Assembly: GCA_023433945.1 (NCBI GenBank)
Contig: JAEYTP010000094.1
Span: 10,877-74,876, forward strand
Reading direction: 5' to 3'
Length of the DNA stretch: 64,000 nt
DNA from: Bacillota bacterium
GTDB taxonomy: Bacteria > Bacillota > Clostridia > Acetivibrionales > DSM-1351
Part shown: positions 1 through 8,663 of the stretch, piece by piece
Layout of the letters: every line of letters begins with the position of its first letter
Numbering within the stretch: the stretch's first letter is position 1
The notes under the pieces: generated by a model
The model's database searches: none
Seen by the model: only the letters and a program-made list of their open reading frames with translations
Told to the model about the DNA's origin: nothing
Made by a program: the position numbers and the translations under genes

Positions 1-159
1 TACGCAGTAGGGGTAAAGGAACAGTGCAGTACAGATGAGCAGAAGCTATTTGCTAGGTTACTTAAGGAAAATGTACAAATCATGAATATAAAAGGTAAAG
101 CTTTTGTTGTAGGAAATCATGACAAGGTGGATGACATAGCGATGGAGGTATGTTCATGA
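1..159 (+). CDS. C-terminal end of an unidentified protein (partial)
   Basis: The first frame is open from the window edge to a TGA at 157-159 and gives 52 residues ending MEVCS. Its stop overlaps the ATG of the next gene (ATGA), and a ribosome binding site for that gene (GGAGG) lies inside its last codons, so the two are probably translationally coupled. The fragment has no motif I recognise. By context it may belong to the same small redox operon as the flavodoxin-like gene, but that is inference. Confidence 0.6.
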   Translation, partial: YAVGVKEQCSTDEQKLFARLLKENVQIMNIKGKAFVVGNHDKVDDIAMEVCS

Positions 160-791
160 GTGATACAATTATTATTAATTGCAGCCCAAGGAAAAATAGT
201 ACTAGCCATATGCTTAGTAAAAGGCTTATGGACTCAACTAATTGTGAGATTGCAAATTTATATGAGCAAGAGGGCAACCTGGAATTTCTACTTAGAAGAA
301 TTAGCGGCGCAAAAACATTGGTGTTCATTGGACCGTGCTATGTAAACACTTTCCCCGCCGAAACTATTTACCTGCTTGAAGAACTCTCAAAAAATCCTAA
401 TTGTTGCACAGGGCAGAGGATATATGGAGTCATTAACGGTGGTATGCCCTATGTACATACTCACGATATGGGATTGGAAAACTTAAAGATGTTCTGCCAG
501 CAAAACAATATGTTATATAGTGGTGGATTTGTAATTGGTGGGGGTCCAATGCTGAATGGGCAGCCTCTCGAAAAGCATATATATGCTAAAAAGCTGGTTC
601 CTGCATTTGATAAGTTTACCCAGCATATTATCAACAATGAAGAATCGCCAGATAGTCTCTATATTAATGCAACAGCATCGATGCCCCGTTTGGTACAACG
701 CTTGTTGACGATTTTTATGAATGTGAGTATAAACAAGAAACTCAAACAACATGGCTTTAGTCCAAAGCAACGGAGTCCTTACTTGGATTGA
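156..791 (+). CDS. Flavodoxin-like NAD(P)H-dependent FMN reductase family protein
   Basis: A 211-residue cytosolic protein with a flavodoxin-like start: a beta strand (IIIN) followed by the phosphate loop SPRKNSTS at about residues 10-17, which in this family holds the FMN phosphate. The segment GPCYVNTFPAE (about 65-75) fits the second flavin loop. It probably passes electrons between a nicotinamide cofactor and small acceptors; the substrate is unknown. An in-frame ATG at 150 directly abuts GGAGG, so the ATG at 156, six bases after the site and overlapping the previous stop, is the better start. The family is fairly secure, the exact role is not. Confidence 0.8.
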   Translation: MSDTIIINCSPRKNSTSHMLSKRLMDSTNCEIANLYEQEGNLEFLLRRISGAKTLVFIGPCYVNTFPAETIYLLEELSKNPNCCTGQRIYGVINGGMPYVHTHDMGLENLKMFCQQNNMLYSGGFVIGGGPMLNGQPLEKHIYAKKLVPAFDKFTQHIINNEESPDSLYINATASMPRLVQRLLTIFMNVSINKKLKQHGFSPKQRSPYLD

Positions 792-826
792 TAACTAAAT
801 TGGGATTGTAATTTATCCTACATGGA

Positions 827-849
827 GTGTTTAAGAGGCACTTGAACAC
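827..849. terminator. Hairpin between convergent genes
   Basis: GTGTTTAAG and CTTGAACAC form a nine-pair stem with one G-U pair and a five-base loop in the gap between two convergent genes. There is no clear T run, so a terminator role is only suggested by position. Confidence 0.25.
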
Positions 850-915
850 AATGATAACCCACATGCAAATATATACTTACATTAACATTGTAAATACACA
901 TGCTTACTCAGTCCG

Positions 916-2640
916 CTACTTCTTTAGTAACCGTTTGGTTTTTAGGAAACTAATAAAACAATAGCTTATCAAAAGAAAGCTACCGGCCCAGAATAGAATT
1001 ATTAATGGCTTTGAGCAATATGTCACAAGTATACGGTTTGTATTATCTCCGAGTGACTGCAAATTGCTGATAATATAATCAACAGACAGTGTGTTAATCA
1101 TGAGTGTCAGGTGCTCCTTATCGGGGGAGGCGGAAAAAACCCTACCCTCAACAGTAATGGAATTATTATTAACATCAACAATATCCATAAGTTGACTTGA
1201 AAAACCTGTCGAAGCAATAACTCCTAGAATCAACAAAACAACAAACATATGGCTGGTTGCATAACTGCTTCTTATTGTTCTGCGAAATGTAACTATATAA
1301 AGGCTTAGCGGCATCATGCAAATCCAAAACAATAGCACATAAAATGCACTGATGCCTCTGAATAGTAAGAGTATACAAGCTGTTATTAAAGTGCTTACCA
1401 CCAAAATGGCAATATATCTAGAAAGTGCCAATCTTACTTGATACCATAGCAGCAAGACACACACAATGACTGCAAATATAGTAGCTGTTATATTATAAAA
1501 TAACAGTGGTATTTTTATTGTAGTTAATATAGGAATAATAGTTACCACCAATAAAATAATAGAATAAATATATATTATTAATCTTAGCATCTGAAGCTTA
1601 TCTTTTACGTTCATTCCACAAGTAAGTATCTTCTTTGTTTTTATGAGTACTACTAAAATTATGAGAGCAATTGCAATTATTAACATGAGAAGTATTAGCG
1701 CAAAGCTGCTATTTGCCGCTGCATAGGCATGTACCGAGGAGTTTTGCAAGACTCCACTTCTTACAAGAAATGTCCCAAAAGCTGCAATAATAAAGGGAAT
1801 GATACATATACCTTTAGAGTATTGTAATTTACCATGAAGAAATGCACACATTACGAGCCATGGTATAAGTGCTATATTCTCTATTGCATCCCATGACCAA
1901 TAACCTCCCCAGCCCAAGGCCCTATAAGCCCAAACACATCCTGAGAGTATTCCCAGCCCCAGGAATGCACAGCTGAGCTTTAACCAGCTATTTATTATTT
2001 TGTTACAGTTGCTGCTTCTAACCTGTGGGTTTGCAGGGAACGGGATAACCTTCCCATTGTATTGTCCCAAAAATCCTATTGGGGATATGCAAGACAGAGA
2101 AAACAATACCGCCATACAACTATAACCCACAAAGACTAGTGGGGGGTGCGCTACCATCCAAGGGTCTTGAAGGGCTAGAGCAAGACCTAAACCATCAATT
2201 GGAGAAGTTGAAAGTATAGTTTCAAAAGGATTGGTTATGAAAGCAAGGAAGCATACAGATGCACATATGATAGAGTAAATTCCCAAAATTCTTTTAGAAG
2301 TTGTTAATGCCATATGCACAACAGCAAACCCTATTATCAGCAGTATTACTGCCCATAATAGCAGAGAGCCCTGTTGCCCTGACCATAGAGCAGATATTTT
2401 ATAGATTGTTGGCAAGCTTTCACAGGTATGCTCATACACATATGTAAATTCAAAATGTGATGTTAGTAGATACCACATTAGCATTGATAATGGAAATAAG
2501 CAAAGGACTAATGCTGAAGTCCAGTATAGTTTTATATGCCTTGGTGAGAGCTTTGGGCTGGATTTTGAAAAGCAGCACAGGCTGCCCCCTATAATCAATA
2601 TAAGAATAGCTATTAAAATACTGATGTTTTCAGGACGCAT
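916..2640 (-). CDS. CcmF/CcsA-type cytochrome c haem lyase
   Basis: A 574-residue polytopic membrane protein with the marks of the haem-handling protein family. W-S-G-Q-Q-G-S-L-L-L-W is at 86-96, an AHPPL segment follows, the tryptophan-rich WWD motif GWGGYWSWD is at about 243-251, and GTFLVRSGVL comes after it. That order is typical of CcmF, which attaches haem to apocytochrome c outside the membrane; usual length is about 650, so the C-terminal part is short. It starts directly after the stop of the multihaem cytochrome gene, with AAAGGAG upstream, so the two are cotranscribed and this is probably its dedicated maturation factor. No CcmA-E or ResB partner is visible here. Confidence 0.87.
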   Translation of the reverse strand: MRPENISILIAILILIIGGSLCCFSKSSPKLSPRHIKLYWTSALVLCLFPLSMLMWYLLTSHFEFTYVYEHTCESLPTIYKISALWSGQQGSLLLWAVILLIIGFAVVHMALTTSKRILGIYSIICASVCFLAFITNPFETILSTSPIDGLGLALALQDPWMVAHPPLVFVGYSCMAVLFSLSCISPIGFLGQYNGKVIPFPANPQVRSSNCNKIINSWLKLSCAFLGLGILSGCVWAYRALGWGGYWSWDAIENIALIPWLVMCAFLHGKLQYSKGICIIPFIIAAFGTFLVRSGVLQNSSVHAYAAANSSFALILLMLIIAIALIILVVLIKTKKILTCGMNVKDKLQMLRLIIYIYSIILLVVTIIPILTTIKIPLLFYNITATIFAVIVCVLLLWYQVRLALSRYIAILVVSTLITACILLLFRGISAFYVLLFWICMMPLSLYIVTFRRTIRSSYATSHMFVVLLILGVIASTGFSSQLMDIVDVNNNSITVEGRVFSASPDKEHLTLMINTLSVDYIISNLQSLGDNTNRILVTYCSKPLIILFWAGSFLLISYCFISFLKTKRLLKK

Positions 2641-3918
2641 CTATTTAATCTCCTTTTTATGTACTTTACCCTCGCCGTTATGGCAAACGGTGCATTGGTT
2701 TATATAGCTTGAGCTTCCCAAAAGGCTATTGGGAAGTGCGTTATCAATAGGAAGCGTAGAAGGCCATTCTGCATGTGGACTATTGTGACAGGACGCACAT
2801 AGGATAATGTCATTCATGTCCTTGTCAGGTGAATTTTGCAGGTAGGAATTTCTATATAAACTGTCGGAATTGCTTGCATATGTTTGGGTGTGGCACATTC
2901 CACAGTTAGGCTCCTCCAGCCATGCCTGCCTTCCGGCCTTTTGTGACTGAGCAATATTATCCATTGTTCCATGGCACTTAGGATCATCACATGAGACACC
3001 TTGCGACATCATTACTCCACGGTAACATTGTGTAGCAGGCCCCGGATGACATGTATAGCATTGTGGAGTTGTGGGTGTAAGTTGCATTTTTGTATCGTGA
3101 AAACCGTGCATAGCCTGCGATAAGGGAGATACTCCTTCTTTTCCGGGCTGACCTATTGCATTATCTCTATGGCAGTCAGAGCACTTGTGCCGGATATCAT
3201 TATTTAAGTCTTGAACGAGGAAGGTGCCAGATAATTTATCGTGCGATTCTAAAATGGATAGGCCTGTATTAATGGTACCATGACAGTCAGCGCAATTCAT
3301 TTCTGTGGAAACCGGAACTACTACTGAGTCGGTCATTGCTATGAGTTTTCCGGTTTTATCATCATATACAGTAATCTTTGCAACCTGATATGGGGAAAGC
3401 TTTGTAGGGTTGCTATCAGTGTATGGAGTCACTGGTATAGCAGTTGCCTCAAAGTATTTTTTGTCGGCCGATAGCACCATTTGTCCACTGAGAGTATTGC
3501 CTGTAATGCCTACGTCAGGCTTTACATCATATCCATATTGCTTGGAGTATTTCCAGAAGTTTATTTTGTTTGATGATTTGGTGTTATCTATTATTTCATA
3601 TTTTACATTAATGCCTTTGGTTATAAGGGCTGATCGCTTATCTCCTTTTTTAAACACCTGAACTCTCAGGTTATTTGCAGGGGGCAATATCATAAAATCT
3701 GAATAATCCTTTTGAATGCAATGCATTCCGAGGTCATTTGTTGCGAGAATAATATATTGCTGTCCTGAAACAGCTGTTGGAAGCACCTTATTTAGTACTA
3801 CTATGGACATAATGCAAAGTATGACAATAGTAGCACCAATAATCTTGCTTTTATTGGTACTTATTAATTGTATTTTTTTATAATACTTATCAATATATTT
3901 TTGTGTTTTGTTCTGCAT
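2641..3918 (-). CDS. Membrane-anchored multihaem cytochrome c (seven predicted haems)
   Basis: A 425-residue protein with one N-terminal hydrophobic anchor (about 26-42) and an extracytoplasmic part. Six CxxCH haem sites begin at Cys209, 246, 287, 339, 374 and 409, and a seventh is a CX4CH site (C310-DDPK-C315-H316), a spacing known from some multihaem cytochromes. The region before the haems carries NDLGMHC (61-67), which I recall from multihaem cytochromes of Deltaproteobacteria-like bacteria. It probably moves electrons at the cell surface; donor and acceptor are unknown. The start is set by GAGGTTGATAC. It is followed without a gap by the CcmF-like gene. Such proteins are unusual in fermentative Clostridia. 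Confidence 0.9.
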   Translation of the reverse strand: MQNKTQKYIDKYYKKIQLISTNKSKIIGATIVILCIMSIVVLNKVLPTAVSGQQYIILATNDLGMHCIQKDYSDFMILPPANNLRVQVFKKGDKRSALITKGINVKYEIIDNTKSSNKINFWKYSKQYGYDVKPDVGITGNTLSGQMVLSADKKYFEATAIPVTPYTDSNPTKLSPYQVAKITVYDDKTGKLIAMTDSVVVPVSTEMNCADCHGTINTGLSILESHDKLSGTFLVQDLNNDIRHKCSDCHRDNAIGQPGKEGVSPLSQAMHGFHDTKMQLTPTTPQCYTCHPGPATQCYRGVMMSQGVSCDDPKCHGTMDNIAQSQKAGRQAWLEEPNCGMCHTQTYASNSDSLYRNSYLQNSPDKDMNDIILCASCHNSPHAEWPSTLPIDNALPNSLLGSSSYINQCTVCHNGEGKVHKKEIK

Positions 3919-3962
3919 GTATCAACCTCAAAGTTAAGTCTATTTAATCTTATGGTACATGC

Positions 3963-3992
3963 ATAATAAATATTTCATAAATTTATTTTCAA
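3963..3992 (-). promoter_or_regulatory. Sigma-A-like promoter of the cytochrome/CcmF unit
   Basis: On the minus strand TTGAAA and TATTAT are 18 bases apart, about 45 bases upstream of the cytochrome start codon. The match is good but many such matches occur by chance in AT-rich DNA. Confidence 0.4.
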
Positions 3993-4130
3993 ATATCAAA
4001 AGGATGTGTTAATATTCTGATATATAAATTAACTATGTAATTATTTGAGTGGTTTTCATATGATTATCCAAGTGTGGACATAAGAATAATAATAAGTAAA
4101 AATAATTTCATATGATTGGAGTGCAAGAAT

Positions 4131-4963
4131 ATGTACATTAGAGCATTGATAGAAAATAAAACCGATGACGATAAATTTTTGGTTGAACATGGGTTATCCA
4201 TATATGTTGAGCATAATGGCCTAAAAATTCTAGTTGATTCTGGGGAATCAGGAGCATTTGTAAAAAATGCCGAGAAAATGGGACTGGACTTAAGCCAGAT
4301 AGACCTTTTTATTGCATCTCACGATCACTATGATCATACTGGTGGCCTTAGTGCTTTTCTCGAAAGAAATAACAGGGCGAAGCTATATTTTAGTAAGAAT
4401 GCAAACAAAGAAAGAGTATCTAAGCATTTATTTATAGAAGAAGAAATTGGTACAAATAAAGAAATCTTTGATAAATATTCTGATAGAATAGTATACATAA
4501 ATGATTGTACAGAAATAAGCAAGGATGTATTCGTAATAACACAATTCAAGAGACAATTTCCAACTCCAAAAGGTAACAACCATCTTTATACAAGGGATAA
4601 CGGCAAGCTTATTTTGGACAGCTTTGACCATGAGGTAGCTATTGTTTTTAAAGAAGAGGAGGGACTAACTGTTATCACGGGCTGCAGCCACAATGGTATA
4701 GAGAATATGTTGCAAGGGTAACTGAATGTTTCCCCAAAGTACATATAAATAGGCTTATTGGAGGATTTCATCTTATGAGCTTTATACTTCCAAAGTATCT
4801 CGGAGAAAGTAAAAAGAATATTAAAGTAATCGCAAAAAGGCTTATTGAATATGATATTGACAAGGTATATACCTGCCATTGTACAGGAGAGAGAGGATTT
4901 AAAATACTAAAAGAATCTATGGGTGACAGATTAGAGTACCTATGCACGGGGTATATAATATAA
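4131..4963 (+). pseudogene. Metallo-beta-lactamase-fold hydrolase, frameshifted
   Basis: The N-terminal part begins at ATG 4131 (GGAG nine bases upstream) and contains SHDHYDHTGG, the HxHxDH zinc-binding motif of the metallo-beta-lactamase fold, and GCSHNG near the break. The frame stops at 4719-4721. The adjacent frame resumes directly at about 4715, reads through RVTECFPK and LIGGFHL, and ends with a TAA at 4961-4963, so a single-base change near 4710-4718 would join both halves into one protein of about 277 residues. It resembles the subgroup annotated as dihydropterin ribofuranosylaminobenzene phosphate synthase-like. It may be a real pseudogene or a sequencing error. Confidence 0.75.
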
Positions 4964-4996
4964 AAAACCGCAACAAATAGGTGGTATTTATGTTTG

Positions 4997-5020
4997 GTCT
5001 GACAGTTTTTTAGGTCAGAC
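4997..5020. other. Short hairpin before the alcohol dehydrogenase gene
   Basis: GTCTGAC and GTCAGAC form a perfect seven-pair stem around a ten-base loop rich in T. It sits 43 bases upstream of the next start codon. It could end transcription of the broken upstream gene or act in the leader; no T run follows the stem. Confidence 0.3.
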
Positions 5021-5062
5021 AGGTACGGATTTTAATGTATTTTATTAATAAGGAGGAAAGAT

Positions 5063-6235
5063 ATGCTGAATTTTGAGTTTTATAATCCCGCGAGGATTAT
5101 CTTCGGAAAAGATTCCGAAAAAACGGTTGGGAAAATGATTAAAGATTTTGGAGCCAAGAAGGTACTTCTGCACTATGGTGGAAATTCAATTAAAAAGATT
5201 GGGTTGTACGATAAGGTTGTAGCTTCACTTCAAGGAGCAGGGATTTCCTTCGTTGAACTTGGAGGCGCCCAGCCAAACCCAAGACTTTCATTAGTTAGAA
5301 AGGGTATTGAGCTGTGTAAAGAAAACGATATTGACTTTATTTTAGCTGTAGGTGGCGGAAGTACTATTGATTCAGCTAAGGGCATTGCAGCAGCAATGAA
5401 AAACGAAAAGGATATCTGGGAGTACTATATGAATGATCCTAGTGGTGTAAAGGATGCTTTGCCAATTGGTGTAATTCTGACTATACCTGCTGCTGGCTCT
5501 GAAACCTCAGATAGCTCTGTAATTACTAATGAAGATGGTGACTACAAGAGAGCAATAAGTGGAGAATGTCTAACTCCTAAGTTTGCAATAATGAATCCTG
5601 AAGTAACCTTCACACTACCTCCATACCAAACAGCATGTGGTGCTTCTGATATATTTGCGCATCTTATGGAAAGATATTTTACGCAGGTCAAGAACGTTGA
5701 CTTTACCGATAGATTGATAGAAGCTAGCATGAAGACCATTCTTATCAATGCACCGATGGCACTAAAAGAACCGGAAAATTATGATATCAGGGCCGAAATA
5801 ATGTGGGTTGGAACAGTGGCTCACAACAATCTGCTCAATACTGGTAGAAAAGGTGACTGGGGAAGTCATAATATCGAGCATGAAATCAGCGGGATTTATG
5901 ATCTTGCTCATGGAGCTGGATTATCCATTGTGTTCCCAGCATGGATTAGATACGTTTACAAGGAAAATATCGACAAGTTTGTACAATTTGCAGTAAGAGT
6001 ATTTGATGTACAATTAGCCTTTGATGACAAGGATAGAATTGTTGAAGAAATGCTTGTCAGGATGGAAGCTTGGTACAAGAAGATGGGATTACCAACTAGG
6101 ATCTCAGATGTAAACATCGGAAGTGACAGGCTTGAAGAAATGGCCAAGAAATGTCTTGATGGGAGAAATAGCATTGGTTCCTTCAAGGAGCTAAAGGAAC
6201 AGGATGTTTTAGAAATACTTAAGCTTGCGCTATAA
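5063..6235 (+). CDS. Iron-containing alcohol dehydrogenase (butanol dehydrogenase type)
   Basis: A 390-residue cytosolic enzyme of the group III iron-dependent alcohol dehydrogenases. It starts NFEFYNPARIIFGK as in BdhA/YqhD-like enzymes, has the nucleotide-binding stretch GGGSTIDSAKG near residue 100, and the metal ligands in GASDIFAHLMERYF (Asp and His) and in two later histidines, HNIEHE and LAHGAG. It probably reduces butyraldehyde or acetaldehyde to the alcohol during fermentation, or detoxifies aldehydes; substrate and NADH/NADPH preference cannot be read. AAGGAGG lies seven bases before the ATG. It appears to be a single-gene unit closed by the long hairpin downstream. Confidence 0.92.
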   Translation: MLNFEFYNPARIIFGKDSEKTVGKMIKDFGAKKVLLHYGGNSIKKIGLYDKVVASLQGAGISFVELGGAQPNPRLSLVRKGIELCKENDIDFILAVGGGSTIDSAKGIAAAMKNEKDIWEYYMNDPSGVKDALPIGVILTIPAAGSETSDSSVITNEDGDYKRAISGECLTPKFAIMNPEVTFTLPPYQTACGASDIFAHLMERYFTQVKNVDFTDRLIEASMKTILINAPMALKEPENYDIRAEIMWVGTVAHNNLLNTGRKGDWGSHNIEHEISGIYDLAHGAGLSIVFPAWIRYVYKENIDKFVQFAVRVFDVQLAFDDKDRIVEEMLVRMEAWYKKMGLPTRISDVNIGSDRLEEMAKKCLDGRNSIGSFKELKEQDVLEILKLAL

Positions 6236-6250
6236 TTATTGAGATTTGGC

Positions 6251-6295
6251 TAGAGCTACAATTTTAGAGCTGCGATAGAGCTACAATATTGAGCT
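6251..6295. repeat. Imperfect tandem duplication in the 6236-6559 gap
   Basis: TAGAGCTACAAT followed by a GAGCT occurs twice, starting at 6251 and 6276 (period 25). Apart from this and the hairpin at 6375-6453, the 324-base gap between genes shows nothing else I can support. Confidence 0.5.
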
Positions 6296-6374
6296 TGGCT
6301 CCTGCTTTAATATTTGAGGTTTAGCACGGGCTATAATAATTCCAACAAATGAAATAATATAATGTAACATAAAT

Positions 6375-6453
6375 AAAAGAGCGTTTTAAAATGTGCTACC
6401 TCCAAACATTAGATAAAATCTAATGATGGGGAGTACAAAAACTACGCTCTTTT
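6375..6453. terminator. Long hairpin, probable terminator
   Basis: AAAAGAGCGT (6375-6384) pairs perfectly with ACGCTCTTTT (6444-6453), ending in a T run. The 59-base interior has its own stem ATTAGAT/ATCTAAT. The layout fits a Rho-independent terminator for the alcohol dehydrogenase gene, but the loop is unusually long. A similar element lies at 56351-56430. Confidence 0.55.
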
Positions 6454-6559
6454 TGTTGCTGATAGAATATGCAAGTTGACTTAATTTGGCAGGAAAGGGT
6501 ATACTAAATTTATCTATATTTGCTTGGAAAATTTAATATGATTTAGGAGAGTGGTATAA

Positions 6560-7297
6560 ATGAGTACTCTTGTATGGGCCCACAGAGGGGCATCTGGGTA
6601 TGCACCGGAAAACTCGATGGAGGCCTTTAGACTAGCTAATGAACAAGGAGCTGACGGAATTGAACTGGACATTCATATGACTAAGGATGGACAGATAGTT
6701 GTAGCTCATGATGAAACCATCGACAGATGTTCTGATGGAACAGGCAGAATTATTGATAAAACTCTTGAAGAACTTAGAAAGTACGACTTTTCTAACAACA
6801 TATCAGGGTATAAGAATATCAGAATACCAACACTAGAGGAAGTTTTAGAATATGTAGCTAAAACAAAGCTTACTGTGAATATTGAGATTAAATCCGGGAT
6901 AGTGCTTTATGAGGGTATTGAGCAAAATGCTATAGAACTTGTAAATAGTCTTGGATTAACAAATAGAGTTATTTTCTCATCATTTAATCATTATAGCCTT
7001 ATGCAAATCAAACAGATTGATAGCAGGTTCCCCATAGGGTTGCTCTATCAAGAAGCCATGGTTGACCCACATGTATATGGGGCTCATCTAAAGGCGGAAG
7101 CAATTCATCCATTTTATATGACACTTATGGTACCAAACACTGTTGCCGGATGTAAGGCTGCCGGTATAGACATTAATGCTTGGACAGTTAACGACAACCA
7201 ACATATAGCCTGGATGTATAGGCTCGGAGTAAATGCAATTATTACAAACTATCCTGATATTGCTATAGAAATAAGAAAACAAATAGATAACATTTAA
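6560..7297 (+). CDS. Glycerophosphodiester phosphodiesterase
   Basis: A 245-residue cytosolic protein of the GDPD (GlpQ/UgpQ) family. The opening HRGASGYAPENS holds the first catalytic histidine (about residue 8) and the glutamate of the metal site. ELDIHMTKDG (about 38-47) supplies further metal ligands and HDETIDR (about 51-57) the second catalytic histidine. It hydrolyses glycerophosphodiesters, from phospholipid head groups, to glycerol 3-phosphate and an alcohol. There is no signal peptide, so it acts inside the cell on imported substrates. The next gene, a membrane carrier, begins 15 bases after its stop and may import the substrate. Confidence 0.92.
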   Translation: MSTLVWAHRGASGYAPENSMEAFRLANEQGADGIELDIHMTKDGQIVVAHDETIDRCSDGTGRIIDKTLEELRKYDFSNNISGYKNIRIPTLEEVLEYVAKTKLTVNIEIKSGIVLYEGIEQNAIELVNSLGLTNRVIFSSFNHYSLMQIKQIDSRFPIGLLYQEAMVDPHVYGAHLKAEAIHPFYMTLMVPNTVAGCKAAGIDINAWTVNDNQHIAWMYRLGVNAIITNYPDIAIEIRKQIDNI

Positions 7298-7312
7298 AAG
7301 GGGAACAAGAGT

Positions 7313-8569
7313 ATGAAACTAAATTACAAGCAGACTTTCCTTATTGGTTTCGGTTTTTTTGCAAGTTCTATTGCGTGGTCTCTATATAATGCGTATGTTC
7401 CAATCCTACTATCTAACTTTATCACTAGTACTTTTTTTATTGGAATAGTGATGACCTTTGATAACATTTTTGGAGTAGTATTTCAGCCTCTTTTCGGTGC
7501 TTTATCAGATAAAACAAAAAGTAAAATGGGTAGGAGAATGCCCTATATACTATTCGGGATACCCATTTGTGCAGTGGCGTTTACAATAGTTCCACTTACC
7601 AATAGCCTGTTTTCTCTAATAGCGGTATTAATTGTTTTCAATTTTGTGATGTCAATATGGAGAGCTCCGGTTGTAGCTTTAATGCCTGATTTAACGCCTC
7701 CTAGCTTGAGAAGTAAGGCCAACGGCGTTATTAATTTCATGGGTGGCTTAGGAAGCCTGTTTTCATTTCTTGTGGGAGGGCTGTTATTTAAATTAGGAGG
7801 TATGCCCTTACCCTTCTTGTGTTCATCTGTACTTATGGTGGCTGCATTATTAGTGCTTAAGTTTTTTGTAAAGGAAGATCTAAGCCTACTTGCACGCTTC
7901 GAAGAAGAAGAAAAAAAGGAACAGGAAAAGGAACAGCAATTGCAAGAGCTTAGCGACAAAAATAAGGGCAATCCAGGAAAAAGCTTGATATTTTTGCTAT
8001 TTGCCATACTTTTTTGGTTTACAGGCTATAATGCGGTTGAAACCTTCTTTAGTACGTATGTTGTTAATACACTAAAGGATTCTACAGGGGCATTTCTTAA
8101 TGCTGGAGACGCCTCAATGCTGTTAGCTATGTTCTCTCTTTCTTTTTTAGTATTTGCTATACCTGCAGGCTTTATATCAGGTAAGCTTGGCAGAAGAACA
8201 ACAATTATTATAGGGTTAGCAGGTGTTACGGTATTATTTTCGGTAATGATGCTTGTAACAGATATCAATATATTGAGAGTATTATTACTACTAGGCGGTA
8301 TATTCTGGGCTTGCGTTAATATTAACTCCTTACCAATGGTAGTGGAGATGGCAAAGTGGAAGGATATTGGTAAGTATACCGGATATTATTACTTTTTCTC
8401 GTTTAGTGCCTCTATAATCAGTCCTATATTATTTGGATTTATCAGAGACAGACTTGTTAGATATGATGTTCTATTTATATACGCTGCAATAGCATTTGCA
8501 CTTGCCATTGCATGTATGACATTTGTTCGCCATGGCGAGGTAAAAAAGAGTGTTGAAGAGACTGCCTAA
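7313..8569 (+). CDS. MFS transporter (GPH/SLC45-like), 12 membrane segments
   Basis: A 418-residue integral membrane protein with about twelve hydrophobic segments split into two halves by a charged loop near residues 195-220 that is very rich in Glu, Lys and Gln. The loop between helices 2 and 3 reads GALSDKTKSKMGRRMPY, the signature of the major facilitator superfamily and close to the sugar-cation (GPH) and SLC45-like branch. Substrate is not readable. Its placement 15 bases downstream of a glycerophosphodiesterase suggests a linked substrate, but sugar or sugar-alcohol uptake is equally plausible. Confidence 0.85.
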   Translation: MKLNYKQTFLIGFGFFASSIAWSLYNAYVPILLSNFITSTFFIGIVMTFDNIFGVVFQPLFGALSDKTKSKMGRRMPYILFGIPICAVAFTIVPLTNSLFSLIAVLIVFNFVMSIWRAPVVALMPDLTPPSLRSKANGVINFMGGLGSLFSFLVGGLLFKLGGMPLPFLCSSVLMVAALLVLKFFVKEDLSLLARFEEEEKKEQEKEQQLQELSDKNKGNPGKSLIFLLFAILFWFTGYNAVETFFSTYVVNTLKDSTGAFLNAGDASMLLAMFSLSFLVFAIPAGFISGKLGRRTTIIIGLAGVTVLFSVMMLVTDINILRVLLLLGGIFWACVNINSLPMVVEMAKWKDIGKYTGYYYFFSFSASIISPILFGFIRDRLVRYDVLFIYAAIAFALAIACMTFVRHGEVKKSVEETA

Positions 8570-8663
8570 TATATTCTAAGTAAAATTAATATTTAGATGG
8601 GAGTGAGTTTTTATAACTAATTTAAAAGAAGAGCTTGTAAAACTTAATGTTAAGGCTATATCA

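Noticed and set aside
7543..8007. 154-residue minus-strand frame within the MFS gene
   Set aside because: Ser-rich antisense of a membrane protein gene; no family match or start signal.
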